Source: Massilia agrisoli
GTDB taxonomy: Bacteria; Pseudomonadota; Gammaproteobacteria; Burkholderiales; Burkholderiaceae_D
NCBI RefSeq assembly: GCF_020831365.1
Contig: NZ_JAJHPV010000013.1
Coordinates: 124,001-188,000, forward strand
DNA: 64,000 bases
Direction: 5' to 3'
In this document: positions 48,201 to 57,065 of the stretch, piece by piece
How positions within the stretch are numbered: the stretch's first letter is position 1
Layout of the letters: each line of letters starts with the position of its first letter
Position numbers and translations under genes: made by a program
The notes under the pieces: generated by a model
What the model was told of the DNA's origin: nothing
The model's database searches: none
Seen by the model: the letters and a program-made list of their open reading frames with translations, nothing else

Positions 48201-48770
48201 TTAAGCCTTGGCGGTCGCGCGTGCCGTGACTTTTTCAGCCACTTGCGAGAACTGGTTCACCGCTGCATTGACGTTGGTCTCGATGACCTGCGCTGCCTGC
48301 TTGGCGGTCTTGGTGAACTGCTCGTAGCCTGCGCTGGCGTTGTTGATGCCTGCCTTGAACGCAGCAACTGCGTTTTCGGTGCCGGCTGGTGCATTGCGGG
48401 TTACTTCATCAACCAGCGACAGGACCTTGCGGCCGTTCTCGGCGATCTGCTCTTCAGCAGCGCGGGTGAACTCTTGCTGGGCGCCGGTGGCGATCGCGGC
48501 AACCTGGCGGCCGTACGACAGTGCTTTTTCAGCGGTCGGCTGGGCCTGGGCTGCGGTCAGGGTGAAGAACTCTTGCGGGTTCTTGGCGCCCATCAGCTGC
48601 TTGGCGGTCTGCGACGACTCTTCCAGCGTGGCTTTAGCGGCGGTAATGTTCAGTTCGACCAGCTTTTCCATGCCTTCGAATGCTTTCGAAGTCAGCGACG
48701 AAAACATCGCGAACTGTGCATCGAGGTTAGCTTTGGTGGCGTTCGAAAATTGCTCAGGGAATGCAAACAT
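48201..48770 (-). CDS. phaP: Phasin (polyhydroxyalkanoate granule-associated protein)
   Basis: A 189-residue amphipathic helical protein starting [20 protein letters not shown], the usual phasin N-terminus. It is rich in Ala, Lys and Glu and free of cysteine. It coats PHA granules and controls their size and number. A GGAGAAC ribosome site is present. A well-formed promoter and two candidate PhaR sites lie upstream (48858-48926). Confidence 0.95.
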   Translation of the reverse strand: MFAFPEQFSNATKANLDAQFAMFSSLTSKAFEGMEKLVELNITAAKATLEESSQTAKQLMGAKNPQEFFTLTAAQAQPTAEKALSYGRQVAAIATGAQQEFTRAAEEQIAENGRKVLSLVDEVTRNAPAGTENAVAAFKAGINNASAGYEQFTKTAKQAAQVIETNVNAAVNQFSQVAEKVTARATAKA

Positions 48771-49117
48771 GTATGTTCTCCAGATGTGTTGAAACCGTGT
48801 TATTGATCAATGTTGCCAACTACCGGTGAAGCAGGGAATCTCGATATCTTGGCCGCGTTGTGCGGCGCAACAAAGCCCTATTCTAATGAAATTGAACCGC
48901 AAGTCAAGCGATGATTGTGCGGCGCACCATTTAAATCGAAGAACTTTCCCCAGGTCATTTCTTCGCGGCATTTTAGTGGGCGTTATGGTGGTTTTTGGAG
49001 AGAAAGGCCCGGGGCAGGACGCCTTTGACGACCGCGTGTTAGACTAATTTTTTGCGCAGCGGACATATTATTCGAGCGCACCGCAACGCATTGCTGCGCT
49101 TGAGCGCTTATTGATAT
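48771..49117. other. 347-base regulatory region between phasin and EamA genes
   Basis: No convincing gene. It contains the phasin promoter (minus) and two TTGTGCGGCGCA sites. The upstream part toward the EamA gene is plain. The plus-strand open frame at 48826-49047 is not supported. Confidence 0.65.
48858..48926 (-). promoter_or_regulatory. Phasin promoter flanked by two TGC-N3-GCA sites
   Basis: On the minus strand, TTGACT (48907-48902), a 16-base spacer and TAGAAT (48885-48880). The same 12-base sequence TTGTGCGGCGCA occurs at 48858-48869 (about at the start site) and at 48915-48926 (just above the -35). TGC-N3-GCA matches the known core of PhaR operators in other bacteria, which suggests PhaR-type repression. 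Confidence 0.65.
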
Positions 49118-50032
49118 ATGTCAAACAGTCCTGCTGAAAATGTTGCGCCGCGTCACTCTCCGTCCTGGCTCTCGCCGATCCCCATCTTTTTTGTATTCCT
49201 GTGGAGCACCGGCTTTATCGTCGCCAAGTTCGGGCTGCCGTACTCGCCCGCGCTGACTTTCATCGCCTTGCGTTGTGCCGTGGTACTCGTCGTGTTGCTG
49301 CCTTGGGTGATGATTGCCAGGGCGCCCTGGCCCAAGGGACACATGGTCCACCTGGCGGTCGCTGGCCTGTTGCTTCAGGCGGGATACATCGGCGGCGTCT
49401 GGTGTGCCATCAAGATCGGGATGCCTGCCGGCGTCTCCGCGCTGATTGTCGGCATGCAGCCGATTCTGACCGCCGCGGCCGCGCCGCTGATCGGTGAAAC
49501 AGTTCGGCGCAGGCAATGGTATGGCCTGATGCTTGGTCTCTCGGGCGTCGCGCTGGTGGTGTATTCCAAATTCAACCTGTCCGGCCTGTCGCCGCTGGCC
49601 GTCGGCTACACCTTGTTCGCGCTGGCGTCGATTACGGTCGGCACCATGTACCAGCGCCGTTTTTGCCCGCAATTTGACCTTCGTACCGGTACCGCTATCC
49701 AGTTTGCCGCCGCTCTCGCGGTTATTTTGCCGCTGGCAGTCGTGTTTGAAGGCCTCGACCCCAGCTTTGCCGCAGTAAAATGGACGCCGCAATTTATCGT
49801 TGCGTTGCTGTGGTCGGGATTGGCGCTGTCCATCGGCGCGATTTTCCTCCTCTTTCAGCTGATCAGGCGAAGTGAAGCGACCTCGGTCACCAGCCTGCTG
49901 TACCTGACCCCGCCGACAACCGCCGTCATGGCCTGGATTGTCTTTGGCGAATCGTTGAGCCTGGCGGGCGTGGCCGGCATGCTGGTCGCCGTCGCAGGCG
50001 TTGCATTGGTTGTTAAAAAACAGGAGAAGTAA
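49118..50032 (+). CDS. EamA/DMT-family transporter
   Basis: A 304-residue inner membrane protein of about ten helices in two EamA halves. It has FLWSTGFIVAKFGLPYSPAL in the first half and the FGESLSLAGVAGMLVAVAGV pattern at the end. It exports small metabolites or amino acids; substrate unknown. Its stop shares a base with the nitroreductase start. Confidence 0.92.
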   Translation: MSNSPAENVAPRHSPSWLSPIPIFFVFLWSTGFIVAKFGLPYSPALTFIALRCAVVLVVLLPWVMIARAPWPKGHMVHLAVAGLLLQAGYIGGVWCAIKIGMPAGVSALIVGMQPILTAAAAPLIGETVRRRQWYGLMLGLSGVALVVYSKFNLSGLSPLAVGYTLFALASITVGTMYQRRFCPQFDLRTGTAIQFAAALAVILPLAVVFEGLDPSFAAVKWTPQFIVALLWSGLALSIGAIFLLFQLIRRSEATSVTSLLYLTPPTTAVMAWIVFGESLSLAGVAGMLVAVAGVALVVKKQEK

Positions 50033-50727
50033 TGATCGCAAGCCAGCAGCAGGAAATCGTCGACGCCGCCATCATCTCGCGCCGTTCAATCCGTGCATTC
50101 CTGCCAACACCGGTTCCGCGCGAGGACATAGAGCGGATTCTCGACGTCGCGGCGCATGCCCCGTCGGGGAGCAACACCCAGCCATGGAAAGTGTACGTGC
50201 TGACTGGCCAGGCCAAAGAACGCCTGTCCGACGCGATCACCGCCGCCTATGCCGACCCGGTGCAGGCCCGCGAGCACACGGAAGAGTACGCGTATTACCC
50301 GCGCGAATGGGTCTCGCCCTATGTCGACCGGCGCCGCAAGGTCGGTTGGGACCTGTACGCGCTACTCGGTTTGACGCGCGACAATAAGGCGGGCATGGCC
50401 GCCCAACACGCACGCAACTACAGATTTTTTGACGCGCCTGTCGGTCTTATCTTTACGATCGACCGCGTGATGGACCAGGGTTCCTGGCTCGACTACGGCA
50501 TGTTCCTCGAAAACATCATGATCGCCGCGCGCGGACGCGGTCTCGACACTTGTCCGCAGGCGGCATTCACGCAGTTCCATCGCATTATTGAACAGCAGCT
50601 CGGCATACCAGGCAACGAGATGCTGGTATGCGGGATGGCGCTTGGGTTTGCCGACCGGAGCAAGATTGAAAATTCACTCATTACCGAGCGCGAACCAGTC
50701 TCAGGCTTCACTCGGTTTTTAGAATAA
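50032..50727 (+). CDS. Nitroreductase-family FMN oxidoreductase
   Basis: A 231-residue flavoenzyme with the family N-terminus (AIISRRSIRAFLPTPVP) and APSGSNTQPWKVYVL, both FMN-binding. It reduces nitroaromatics or quinones with NAD(P)H. The start codon overlaps the upstream stop (TAATG), implying translational coupling with the transporter gene. Confidence 0.92.
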   Translation: MIASQQQEIVDAAIISRRSIRAFLPTPVPREDIERILDVAAHAPSGSNTQPWKVYVLTGQAKERLSDAITAAYADPVQAREHTEEYAYYPREWVSPYVDRRRKVGWDLYALLGLTRDNKAGMAAQHARNYRFFDAPVGLIFTIDRVMDQGSWLDYGMFLENIMIAARGRGLDTCPQAAFTQFHRIIEQQLGIPGNEMLVCGMALGFADRSKIENSLITEREPVSGFTRFLE

Positions 50728-50814
50728 ACGCGTATAGTGTTGAAACAGAAGAGATTATTTGTTGCGCACGTCGCTTGCGCTGTTGCATCAAGGTTTCCTC
50801 GAATGTTAAATTGC

Positions 50815-50842
50815 TTGTGATTGCCGAGTGCTTTGCTACACT
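50815..50842 (+). promoter_or_regulatory. Probable promoter of the PBP7-type endopeptidase gene
   Basis: TTGTGA (50815-50820), a 16-base spacer, then TACACT (50837-50842). The start site would be near 50849, about 35 bases before the ATG. Confidence 0.5.
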
Positions 50843-50883
50843 GCAACGAGAAGTAAATCCGTACGCGTCAAAGGAATGTCCAG

Positions 50884-51957
50884 ATGTTCAAGTTAGCGTT
50901 GAGTGCTCTTATCTCCTTGCTGTTTGCCATGACCCCTGCAGAGGCGGCCAAGGTCGAGCAGCGCAGCAGCTCGGCGTCAGTCAAGAAGCAAGTTGTCAAG
51001 AAGAAAACGGCGGCGAAGAAATCGCGCTACAAGCGCCGCGAGGCCGCCGCTAAACGGGTCACGGTCACCACGCGCGACAAGTCGGTACGCCGCGTCATCA
51101 TGGTGCGCGGCAAGCGCAAGGTGGTGTACCAGCGCCTGACCTCGGCGCCGGTGATCCGCTCGATGACGGCCGGCGACAAAGCCGGCCTCAACCTGACGCG
51201 CGATCCGCTCGACCTGGCGTCCAGCGTCGCCCTGGTGCTGGACCAGACGAATTCCGAAGTCTTGTTTGAAAAGAATGCCGGCGTTGCGTTGCCGATCGCA
51301 TCGATCACCAAGCTGATGACCGGCCTGATCGTTGTCGAGGCGCAGCAGGACATGGACGAAGTGCTGACGGTAACCGATGATGATGTCGACCGTGAAAAGT
51401 TCACCACCTCGCGCCTGCGCGTCGGCGCGCGCCTGACCCGCCGCGAGATGCTGCATATCGCGCTGATGAGCTCGGAGAACCGTGCGGCCGCCGCGCTGGG
51501 CCGCAACTATCCGGGAGGCATCCAGGGATTTGTCGCCGCAATGAACGCGAAAGCGCATGAACTGGGCATGACGGACACCCGCTATGTCGATTCCAGCGGC
51601 CTGTCGAGCCGCAACGTGGCCAGTGCGCGCGACCTTGCCAAGCTGGTCATGGCAGCGCACCAGCAGCCACTGTTGCGCGAGTTTTCCACTGATCCGGGCT
51701 CTGCCGTAGCGGCCAGTGGCAGGATGGTTCAGTACCGCAATACCAATTACCTGGTGTCCTTGCCGGACTGGGATATCGGGCTGCAAAAAACCGGCTTCAT
51801 TAACGAAGCAGGGCGCTGCCTGGTGATGCAGACGATCATCCAGGGACGCGCCGTGATCATGGTGTTCCTCGATTCAAAGGGCAAGCAGTCGCGGACTGCG
51901 GATGCCGGACGGATGCGGCGATGGCTTGAGGCGCTCAAGCCGCCTGGTTTGTCATAA
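50884..51957 (+). CDS. pbpG: D-alanyl-D-alanine endopeptidase (PBP7 type)
   Basis: A 357-residue exported serine peptidase that cleaves peptidoglycan crosslinks. Signal peptide 1-22 (ending PAEAA), then a very basic Lys/Arg stretch (about 34-81), which is an unusual spacer. Catalytic motifs are SITK (140-143), SEN (197-199) and a later KTG. It is longer than typical PBP7 because of the basic insert, which could anchor it to peptidoglycan or nucleic acid. Confidence 0.9.
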   Translation: MFKLALSALISLLFAMTPAEAAKVEQRSSSASVKKQVVKKKTAAKKSRYKRREAAAKRVTVTTRDKSVRRVIMVRGKRKVVYQRLTSAPVIRSMTAGDKAGLNLTRDPLDLASSVALVLDQTNSEVLFEKNAGVALPIASITKLMTGLIVVEAQQDMDEVLTVTDDDVDREKFTTSRLRVGARLTRREMLHIALMSSENRAAAALGRNYPGGIQGFVAAMNAKAHELGMTDTRYVDSSGLSSRNVASARDLAKLVMAAHQQPLLREFSTDPGSAVAASGRMVQYRNTNYLVSLPDWDIGLQKTGFINEAGRCLVMQTIIQGRAVIMVFLDSKGKQSRTADAGRMRRWLEALKPPGLS

Positions 51958-51980
51958 GTCCCGACTTCACCCCAAGCTTC

Positions 51981-52057
51981 CGTCGTCCCTGCGAAAGCAG
52001 GGACCCATAGCAGCTCAGATCATCTGGCGTATGGATTCCTGCTTTCGCAGGAAGGAC
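51981..52057. repeat. Extragenic palindromic repeat, family 1, copy C
   Basis: Left unit CGTCGTCCCTGCGAAAGCAG followed by GGACCCATA and right unit GTATGGATTCCTGCTTTCGC. Diverged from copy A but with compensating changes (GTCCCTGC with GCAGGGAC). It lies between pbpG and iclR. Confidence 0.8.
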
Positions 52058-52112
52058 CTGAACGCGCGGGTGGTGTCCGTTACCGCGCACTGGGCTGCCC
52101 CAACAGGATCAA

Positions 52113-52892
52113 TTACCTGACGGGCGAATAACCCAGGGTTGCCGAAATTTGCGCCGCGGTCGTGACCAGGTCTTCCAGCCATTCTTCCTGCAAGCGATCG
52201 GCTGGCGCCGAAATCGACAGCCCCGCAACCAGCTTGCCCGAGTCGTCGTGGATACCGGCCGCCATGCAGCGCACGCCCAGCTCCAGCTCTTCATTATCAC
52301 GCGCATAGCCGCGCGCCCGCACCAGGCTCAGCTCGCGCTCGAGCTTCGACAAATCGGTAATCGAATTCTTGTTATGTCCAGCCAGGCCAGTGCGGGTTGC
52401 GTAGGCGCGGATGGCCTTGGGCTCATCCACCGACAGGAACAGCTTGCCGGTCGAGGTCAGGTGCAGTGGCCCGCGCCCGCCAATTGCGCGCACCACCTGC
52501 ATGCCCGAGCGTTCCGAGAAGGCGCGGTCGATGTAGACAATCTCGTCGCCTTGCCGAACAGACAGGTTAATCGTCTGCTGGGTCTTCTTGTGCAGTGCGC
52601 GCATGAATTCGAGCGCAGCCTCGCGCACCGACAGCCGGCTCTTGACCACATTGCCTAGTTCTAGCAATCGCATGCCGAGGCGGTAGGTACCAGGCTCGAC
52701 CCGGTCGACAAAGCGGGTCACCACCATGTCGTTCAAAATCCTGTGCGCCGTGGACGGGTGCAGCCCGGATACTTTCGACAATTCCTTCAGGCTGACCGGA
52801 TCGGAGTAGGTGGCCAGCGCATCAAGCAGGGCAACCATCCGTTCGATCACCTGGATCGACGTCTTTGCGGGTTCGACAGTTTCCATTTTCAT
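52113..52892 (-). CDS. IclR-family transcriptional regulator
   Basis: A 259-residue regulator with an N-terminal winged HTH (LKELSKVSGLHPSTAHRILN) and a C-terminal ligand domain (YIDRAFSERSGMQVVRAIG, HLTSTGKLFLS, GVRCMAAGIHDDSGKLVAGL). The effector is unknown. Its promoter contains a quasi-palindrome that could be its own operator. The convergent gene is pbpG; the likely targets are not adjacent. Confidence 0.94.
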   Translation of the reverse strand: MKMETVEPAKTSIQVIERMVALLDALATYSDPVSLKELSKVSGLHPSTAHRILNDMVVTRFVDRVEPGTYRLGMRLLELGNVVKSRLSVREAALEFMRALHKKTQQTINLSVRQGDEIVYIDRAFSERSGMQVVRAIGGRGPLHLTSTGKLFLSVDEPKAIRAYATRTGLAGHNKNSITDLSKLERELSLVRARGYARDNEELELGVRCMAAGIHDDSGKLVAGLSISAPADRLQEEWLEDLVTTAAQISATLGYSPVR

Positions 52893-52911
52893 GATGTGGT
52901 TGGTGCGGTGC

Positions 52912-52939
52912 AGTATAAGTAGCTTACTTTATACCACAA
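52912..52939 (-). promoter_or_regulatory. iclR promoter with internal quasi-palindrome
   Basis: On the minus strand, TTGTGG (52939-52934), a 16-base spacer and TATACT (52917-52912). A near-palindrome (GTATAA...TTTATAC, 52913-52934) fills the spacer. Placement between -35 and -10 is typical of an autorepressor site. Confidence 0.6.
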
Positions 52940-53039
52940 TGTGAAAAGAAGTGGCAATCGCACTTGGTGGGAACCGAGGTCTCGTACTATTTCGCGGCGC
53001 GGGGCATAATGGGGACCTAACATGCACATTTGAAAACCC

Positions 53040-53429
53040 ATGGACCAACAACCTGTCAGTGAATTCAAAAGTAAGGGCGGTTTCAGACGCATCATCGCCG
53101 CCTTCGTCAACTCCATCGACGGCTTCCAGGCCGCATGGCGTAGCGAATATGCGTTCAGGCAAGAGGTGATCGTCGTGCTGATCGCAACCGTTGTTGCGCT
53201 TCTCCTGCCCATCTCATCCTTCCAGAAAGTGTTCCTGATTTCGGTGCTGCTGCTGGTCCTGCTGGTTGAAATCATCAACTCGGCAATCGAGGCCGTGGTC
53301 GACCGCATCTCGCTCGAACGCCACCCCCTGTCCAAGCGCGCAAAGGACATGGGCAGCGCCGCCGTCGCGCTGTCGATCATGATCGCCGCGCTTGCCTGGA
53401 TCGTCGTTCTGTCCAATCGTTATTACTAA
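53040..53429 (+). CDS. dgkA: Diacylglycerol kinase
   Basis: A 129-residue small membrane kinase with three membrane helices. The family signature EIINSAIEAVVDRISLERHP is present. It recycles diacylglycerol from envelope lipid and osmoregulated-glucan synthesis to phosphatidate. A CATAAT lies upstream at 53005-53010. Confidence 0.95.
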   Translation: MDQQPVSEFKSKGGFRRIIAAFVNSIDGFQAAWRSEYAFRQEVIVVLIATVVALLLPISSFQKVFLISVLLLVLLVEIINSAIEAVVDRISLERHPLSKRAKDMGSAAVALSIMIAALAWIVVLSNRYY

Positions 53430-53531
53430 ATAACCAGATAGTTTGTTCAAGATTCTCGATCTGGCGCACAATGCAAGACTGTAGTATTTGCCATGATCAA
53501 GGGCTTCTTAAACTTTCTACTGGAGATGACG

Positions 53532-54170
53532 ATGACATTACGCTTGGGCGACACCGCACCGGATTTCGAGCAAGACTCTTCAATCGGCAAGATCCGTTTC
53601 CATGAGTGGGCGGGCGATTCGTGGGTGGTCCTGTTTTCGCACCCGGCCGACTTTACGCCGGTTTGCACCACTGAACTCGGTCTGACCGCAAAGTTGAAGC
53701 CAGAGTTCGACAAGCGCAACGTGAAGGCCATTGCCCTGTCAGTCGACCCTGCCGACCAGCACAAGAGCTGGATCAAGGATATCGAAGAGACGCAAAACAC
53801 AGTCGTCGGCTTTCCGATTATCGCCGACGCCGACCGCAAGGTATCGACGCTGTACGACATGATCCACCCGGAACTGTCGGCCACCGCCACGGTGCGTTCG
53901 CTGTTCGTGATCGACCCGAACAAGAAGATTCGCCTGACCATTACCTATCCGATGAGCACCGGCCGCAACTTCGATGAAGTGCTGCGCGTCATCGATGCCT
54001 TGCAGCTGACCGATGGCTACACCGTCGCAACGCCAGGCAACTGGAAAGACGGCGATGACGTGATCATTCCGCTGACGGTACAGGATCCGGAAGTCCTGAA
54101 GCAGAAGTATCCGAAAGGCTTCACGGCGGCCAAGCCATACCTGCGCGTCACGCCACAGCCAAACAAATAA
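53532..54170 (+). CDS. 1-Cys peroxiredoxin
   Basis: A 212-residue thiol peroxidase with the peroxidatic Cys45 in DFTPVCTTELG and the Prx6-type C-terminal extension (GYTVATPGNWKDGDDVIIP). No resolving cysteine is visible in the typical place. It detoxifies peroxides in the cytosol. ATG 53532 has GGAG six bases upstream. A TTGTTC-N18-CACAAT promoter candidate lies at 53443-53472. Confidence 0.93.
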   Translation: MTLRLGDTAPDFEQDSSIGKIRFHEWAGDSWVVLFSHPADFTPVCTTELGLTAKLKPEFDKRNVKAIALSVDPADQHKSWIKDIEETQNTVVGFPIIADADRKVSTLYDMIHPELSATATVRSLFVIDPNKKIRLTITYPMSTGRNFDEVLRVIDALQLTDGYTVATPGNWKDGDDVIIPLTVQDPEVLKQKYPKGFTAAKPYLRVTPQPNK

Positions 54171-54178
54171 GCGATGAG

Positions 54179-54284
54179 CGTCGTTCCCGCAAACGCGGGA
54201 ACCCATAGTCCTGACGATCAGTGCGGAAGCAGCTTGCATCATCAAGCTTATCTCGTATGGGTTCCCGCCTGCGCGGGAATGACG
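54179..54284. repeat. Extragenic palindromic repeat, family 1, copy D
   Basis: Left unit CGTCGTTCCCGCAAACGCGG followed by GAACCCATA, right unit GTATGGGTTCCCGCCTGCGC followed by GGGAATGACG. The two units lie about 45 bases apart, wider than in the other copies. Confidence 0.85.
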
Positions 54285-54383
54285 CGGCCAGGTGCGCTCC
54301 ACACGTGGCATAGCGAAACAAATAATCCGAAACGGCCCGAAACGCATAAGCAAATGAGGAAGCTGTTGTTTGGTTTATAGCTG

Positions 54384-54419
54384 AGCCCCTTTACCCTGTA
54401 AGTCACTTTGGGGGCTTTT
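54384..54419 (+). promoter_or_regulatory. Hairpin enclosing the TauE ribosome site
   Basis: AGCCCC (54384-54389) pairs with GGGGCT (54411-54416), followed by a short T run and then the ATG at 54421. The only Shine-Dalgarno-like GGGGG (54410-54414) is in the stem, so the fold would block translation. Confidence 0.5.
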
Positions 54420-54420
54420 C

Positions 54421-55194
54421 ATGTTGCTGACATACATCGTTTCGGGTTTTGCGGTCGGCCTGCTGGTCGGGATGACCGGTGTCGGCGGCGGCTCCTTGAT
54501 GACCCCGCTTCTGACACTGCTGTTCGGCGTGCCGCCGTCTGTTGCCGTCGGCACCGACCTTGCGTTCGCGTCCATCACCAAGGGCGCGGGCACCTTCACC
54601 CATCGCCTGCGCGGTACCGTGCACTGGGACATCGTCAAGCTGCTGTGCATCGGCGCCTTGCCCGCGGCAGTCGCCGCGACCCTCGCGCTCAACCATTTCG
54701 GCACGCTCAACGCTGAGATCGGCCAGCTGATCCGCTATTCCATCGCCGGTTCGGTACTGCTGACTGTCGTCGCCCTGCTGTTCAAGGGCAAGATGCTGGC
54801 GTGGATCAACGCCAAGCCGGAACGCCAGCTGCAGGGCAGGGCGCTGTCGACTGCCACGATCGTTTCGGGTGCCGTCCTCGGCACCCTGGTCACCATTTCC
54901 TCGATTGGGGCCGGCGCCATCGGCGCGACCTTGCTGGTGATGCTGTACCCACGCCTCAGCTCGGCTGAGGTCGCCGGCACCGACATTGCCTACGCCGTGC
55001 CGCTCACTGCGATTGCCGCCCTCGGCCACTGGTGGCTGGGTTCGATCAACTGGGAGCTGCTGGCCATGTTGCTGGTCGGTTCGCTGCCCGGCATTACGCT
55101 GGGCTCGTGGATTGCCCGCGCGGTGCCAGAGCGTTTCCTGCGCGGCTTGCTCGCCATGACCCTCACCGGGGTCGCTGCAAAACTGATCTACTAA
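54421..55194 (+). CDS. TauE/SafE-family anion transporter
   Basis: A 257-residue membrane protein of about seven to eight helices. The family motif GMTGVGGGSLMTPLL is repeated in the second half as ISSIGAGAIGATLL, both hallmarks of TauE/SafE. These export or import sulfite, sulfoacetate or other sulfur anions. Its position immediately before cysTWA supports a sulfur role. No ribosome site is free outside the predicted hairpin. Confidence 0.92.
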   Translation: MLLTYIVSGFAVGLLVGMTGVGGGSLMTPLLTLLFGVPPSVAVGTDLAFASITKGAGTFTHRLRGTVHWDIVKLLCIGALPAAVAATLALNHFGTLNAEIGQLIRYSIAGSVLLTVVALLFKGKMLAWINAKPERQLQGRALSTATIVSGAVLGTLVTISSIGAGAIGATLLVMLYPRLSSAEVAGTDIAYAVPLTAIAALGHWWLGSINWELLAMLLVGSLPGITLGSWIARAVPERFLRGLLAMTLTGVAAKLIY

Positions 55195-55301
55195 GGGCTA
55201 ATACACGATTCGTCTATGCAAATGACGATTACTTCGTTTGCTATATGATCATTGCGTGAGACGATTGTTCCTTATCTGCATTATGTGAGCAAGGGGATGC
55301 A

Positions 55302-56153
55302 ATGCCCGTATCAATTACCACGCCGCGCGCCGCGCCATACCGGGTCATGCCCGGATTCGGCCTGACGCTCGGCTTCACCATCCTGTACCTCGCGCTGATC
55401 GTCCTGATCCCGCTGTCGGCGGTGTTCCTGAAAACCTTCACGATGACCTGGGAAGCGTTCTGGAGCGCCGTTACATCCGAACGCGTGATGGCCTCGTACC
55501 GCCTGACCTTTGGCGCCTCGCTGATCGGCGCCTTCATCAACGTCATCTTCGGCGGCATCGTCGCCTGGGTGCTGGTGCGCTACCGCTTTCCGGGCAAGCG
55601 CTTCATCGACGCGCTGGTCGACTTGCCGTTCGCGCTGCCCACCGCAGTCGCCGGCATTACGCTGACCGCGCTGTATTCGTCCAATGGCTGGATCGGCCAG
55701 TACCTTGAAAAGGTCGGCATCAAGGTCGCTTTCACGCCGCTTGGCGTGGTGGTCGCGCTCACCTTCATTGGCCTGCCGTTCGTGGTGCGCACCGTGCAGC
55801 CGGTGCTGGAAGAAGCCGAGCGCGAACTGGAAGAAGCCGCCGCCAGCCTGGGCGCCTCGTCGTTCCAGACCTTTGCGCGCGTGGTCTTCCCGAGCATCGT
55901 GCCGGCGCTGCTGACCGGCTTCGCGCTGGCCTTTGCACGCGCCACCGGAGAATATGGCTCGGTGATCTTCATCGCCGGCAACCTGCCGCTGGTATCCGAG
56001 ATTACGCCGCTGTTCATCATCACCAAGCTCGAACAGTACGACTACACCGGCGCCACCGCGATCGCGGTGGTGATGCTGCTCGCGTCATTCCTGCTGCTGT
56101 TGTCGATTAACCTGCTGCAGGCGTGGACGCGCAGAAGGGCAGGCAAGAAATGA
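55302..56153 (+). CDS. cysT: Sulfate/thiosulfate ABC transporter permease CysT
   Basis: A 283-residue inner membrane permease with about six helices. The family motif [20 protein letters not shown] (the EAA loop) and [15 protein letters not shown] are visible. With CysW it forms the sulfate channel. Its last codons overlap the cysW start (ATGA). Confidence 0.95.
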   Translation: MPVSITTPRAAPYRVMPGFGLTLGFTILYLALIVLIPLSAVFLKTFTMTWEAFWSAVTSERVMASYRLTFGASLIGAFINVIFGGIVAWVLVRYRFPGKRFIDALVDLPFALPTAVAGITLTALYSSNGWIGQYLEKVGIKVAFTPLGVVVALTFIGLPFVVRTVQPVLEEAERELEEAAASLGASSFQTFARVVFPSIVPALLTGFALAFARATGEYGSVIFIAGNLPLVSEITPLFIITKLEQYDYTGATAIAVVMLLASFLLLLSINLLQAWTRRRAGKK

Positions 56154-57064
56154 GCGCCGTGATCCCTGACGCCAGGCCTGTGGCAGTACGCCGCGGCGAG
56201 CTGCCGACGTCGTCGAACGTATTCGAGCCCTCGTGGGTGCGGCGCTCGCTGATCGCCGTCGCGCTGGTATTCCTCACGCTGTTCCTGTTCGTGCCGCTGG
56301 TTGCCGTGTTTGTCCAGGCGCTCGGCAAAGGCTGGGACGAATACGCGGCCGCCATCGTCGACCCCGACGCCATCTCGGCGATCAAGCTGACCCTGATCGC
56401 GGCCGCCATATCGGTGCCGCTGAACCTTGTATTCGGCGTCTGCGCGGCATGGTCGATCGCCAAGTTCGAATTCCGCGGCAAGAACGTGCTGCTCACGCTG
56501 ATCGACCTGCCGTTCTCGGTCTCGCCGGTGATCGCAGGCCTGATCTACGTGCTGATGTTCGGCGCAGAAGGCTGGTTCGGCGCCTGGCTGATGGAAAACG
56601 ACATCAAGATCCTGTTCGCTGTGCCGGGCATCGTGCTGGCGACGGTCTTCATCACCTTCCCGTTTGTGGCGCGCGAGCTGATCCCGCTGATGCAAGCGCA
56701 GGGCAACGAGGAGGAAGAAGCCGCGCTGGTGCTGGGCGCTTCTGGCTGGGCCACGTTCTGGCGCGTGACGCTGCCGAACATCAAATGGGGCCTGCTGTAC
56801 GGCGTCATCCTGTGCAACGCGCGCGCAATGGGCGAGTTTGGCGCGGTGTCGGTGGTGTCGGGCCATATCCGCGGCGAGACCAACACCATGCCGCTGCACG
56901 TCGAGATCCTCTACAACGAATACAACTTTACCGCGGCTTTCGCCGTCGCCTCGCTGCTGGCATTGCTGGCGCTGGTGACCCTGGCGATCAAGACCTTCGT
57001 CGAATGGCGCCTGCACGAATCGACGCCGACCGAAACCGCGGCAGCACGCATCCTGGAGCAGTGA
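56150..57064 (+). CDS. cysW: Sulfate/thiosulfate ABC transporter permease CysW
   Basis: A 304-residue permease with about six helices. The EAA loop [19 protein letters not shown] and [19 protein letters not shown] are typical. The ATG overlaps the cysT stop by four bases. An in-frame upstream ATG at 56123 lies inside cysT and is not preferred. Confidence 0.95.
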   Translation: MSAVIPDARPVAVRRGELPTSSNVFEPSWVRRSLIAVALVFLTLFLFVPLVAVFVQALGKGWDEYAAAIVDPDAISAIKLTLIAAAISVPLNLVFGVCAAWSIAKFEFRGKNVLLTLIDLPFSVSPVIAGLIYVLMFGAEGWFGAWLMENDIKILFAVPGIVLATVFITFPFVARELIPLMQAQGNEEEEAALVLGASGWATFWRVTLPNIKWGLLYGVILCNARAMGEFGAVSVVSGHIRGETNTMPLHVEILYNEYNFTAAFAVASLLALLALVTLAIKTFVEWRLHESTPTETAAARILEQ

Positions 57065-57065
57065 A

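Noticed and set aside
48826-49047. 73-residue plus-strand frame in the phasin upstream region
   Set aside because: Overlaps the phasin promoter and operator sites, and has no ribosome site or domain.
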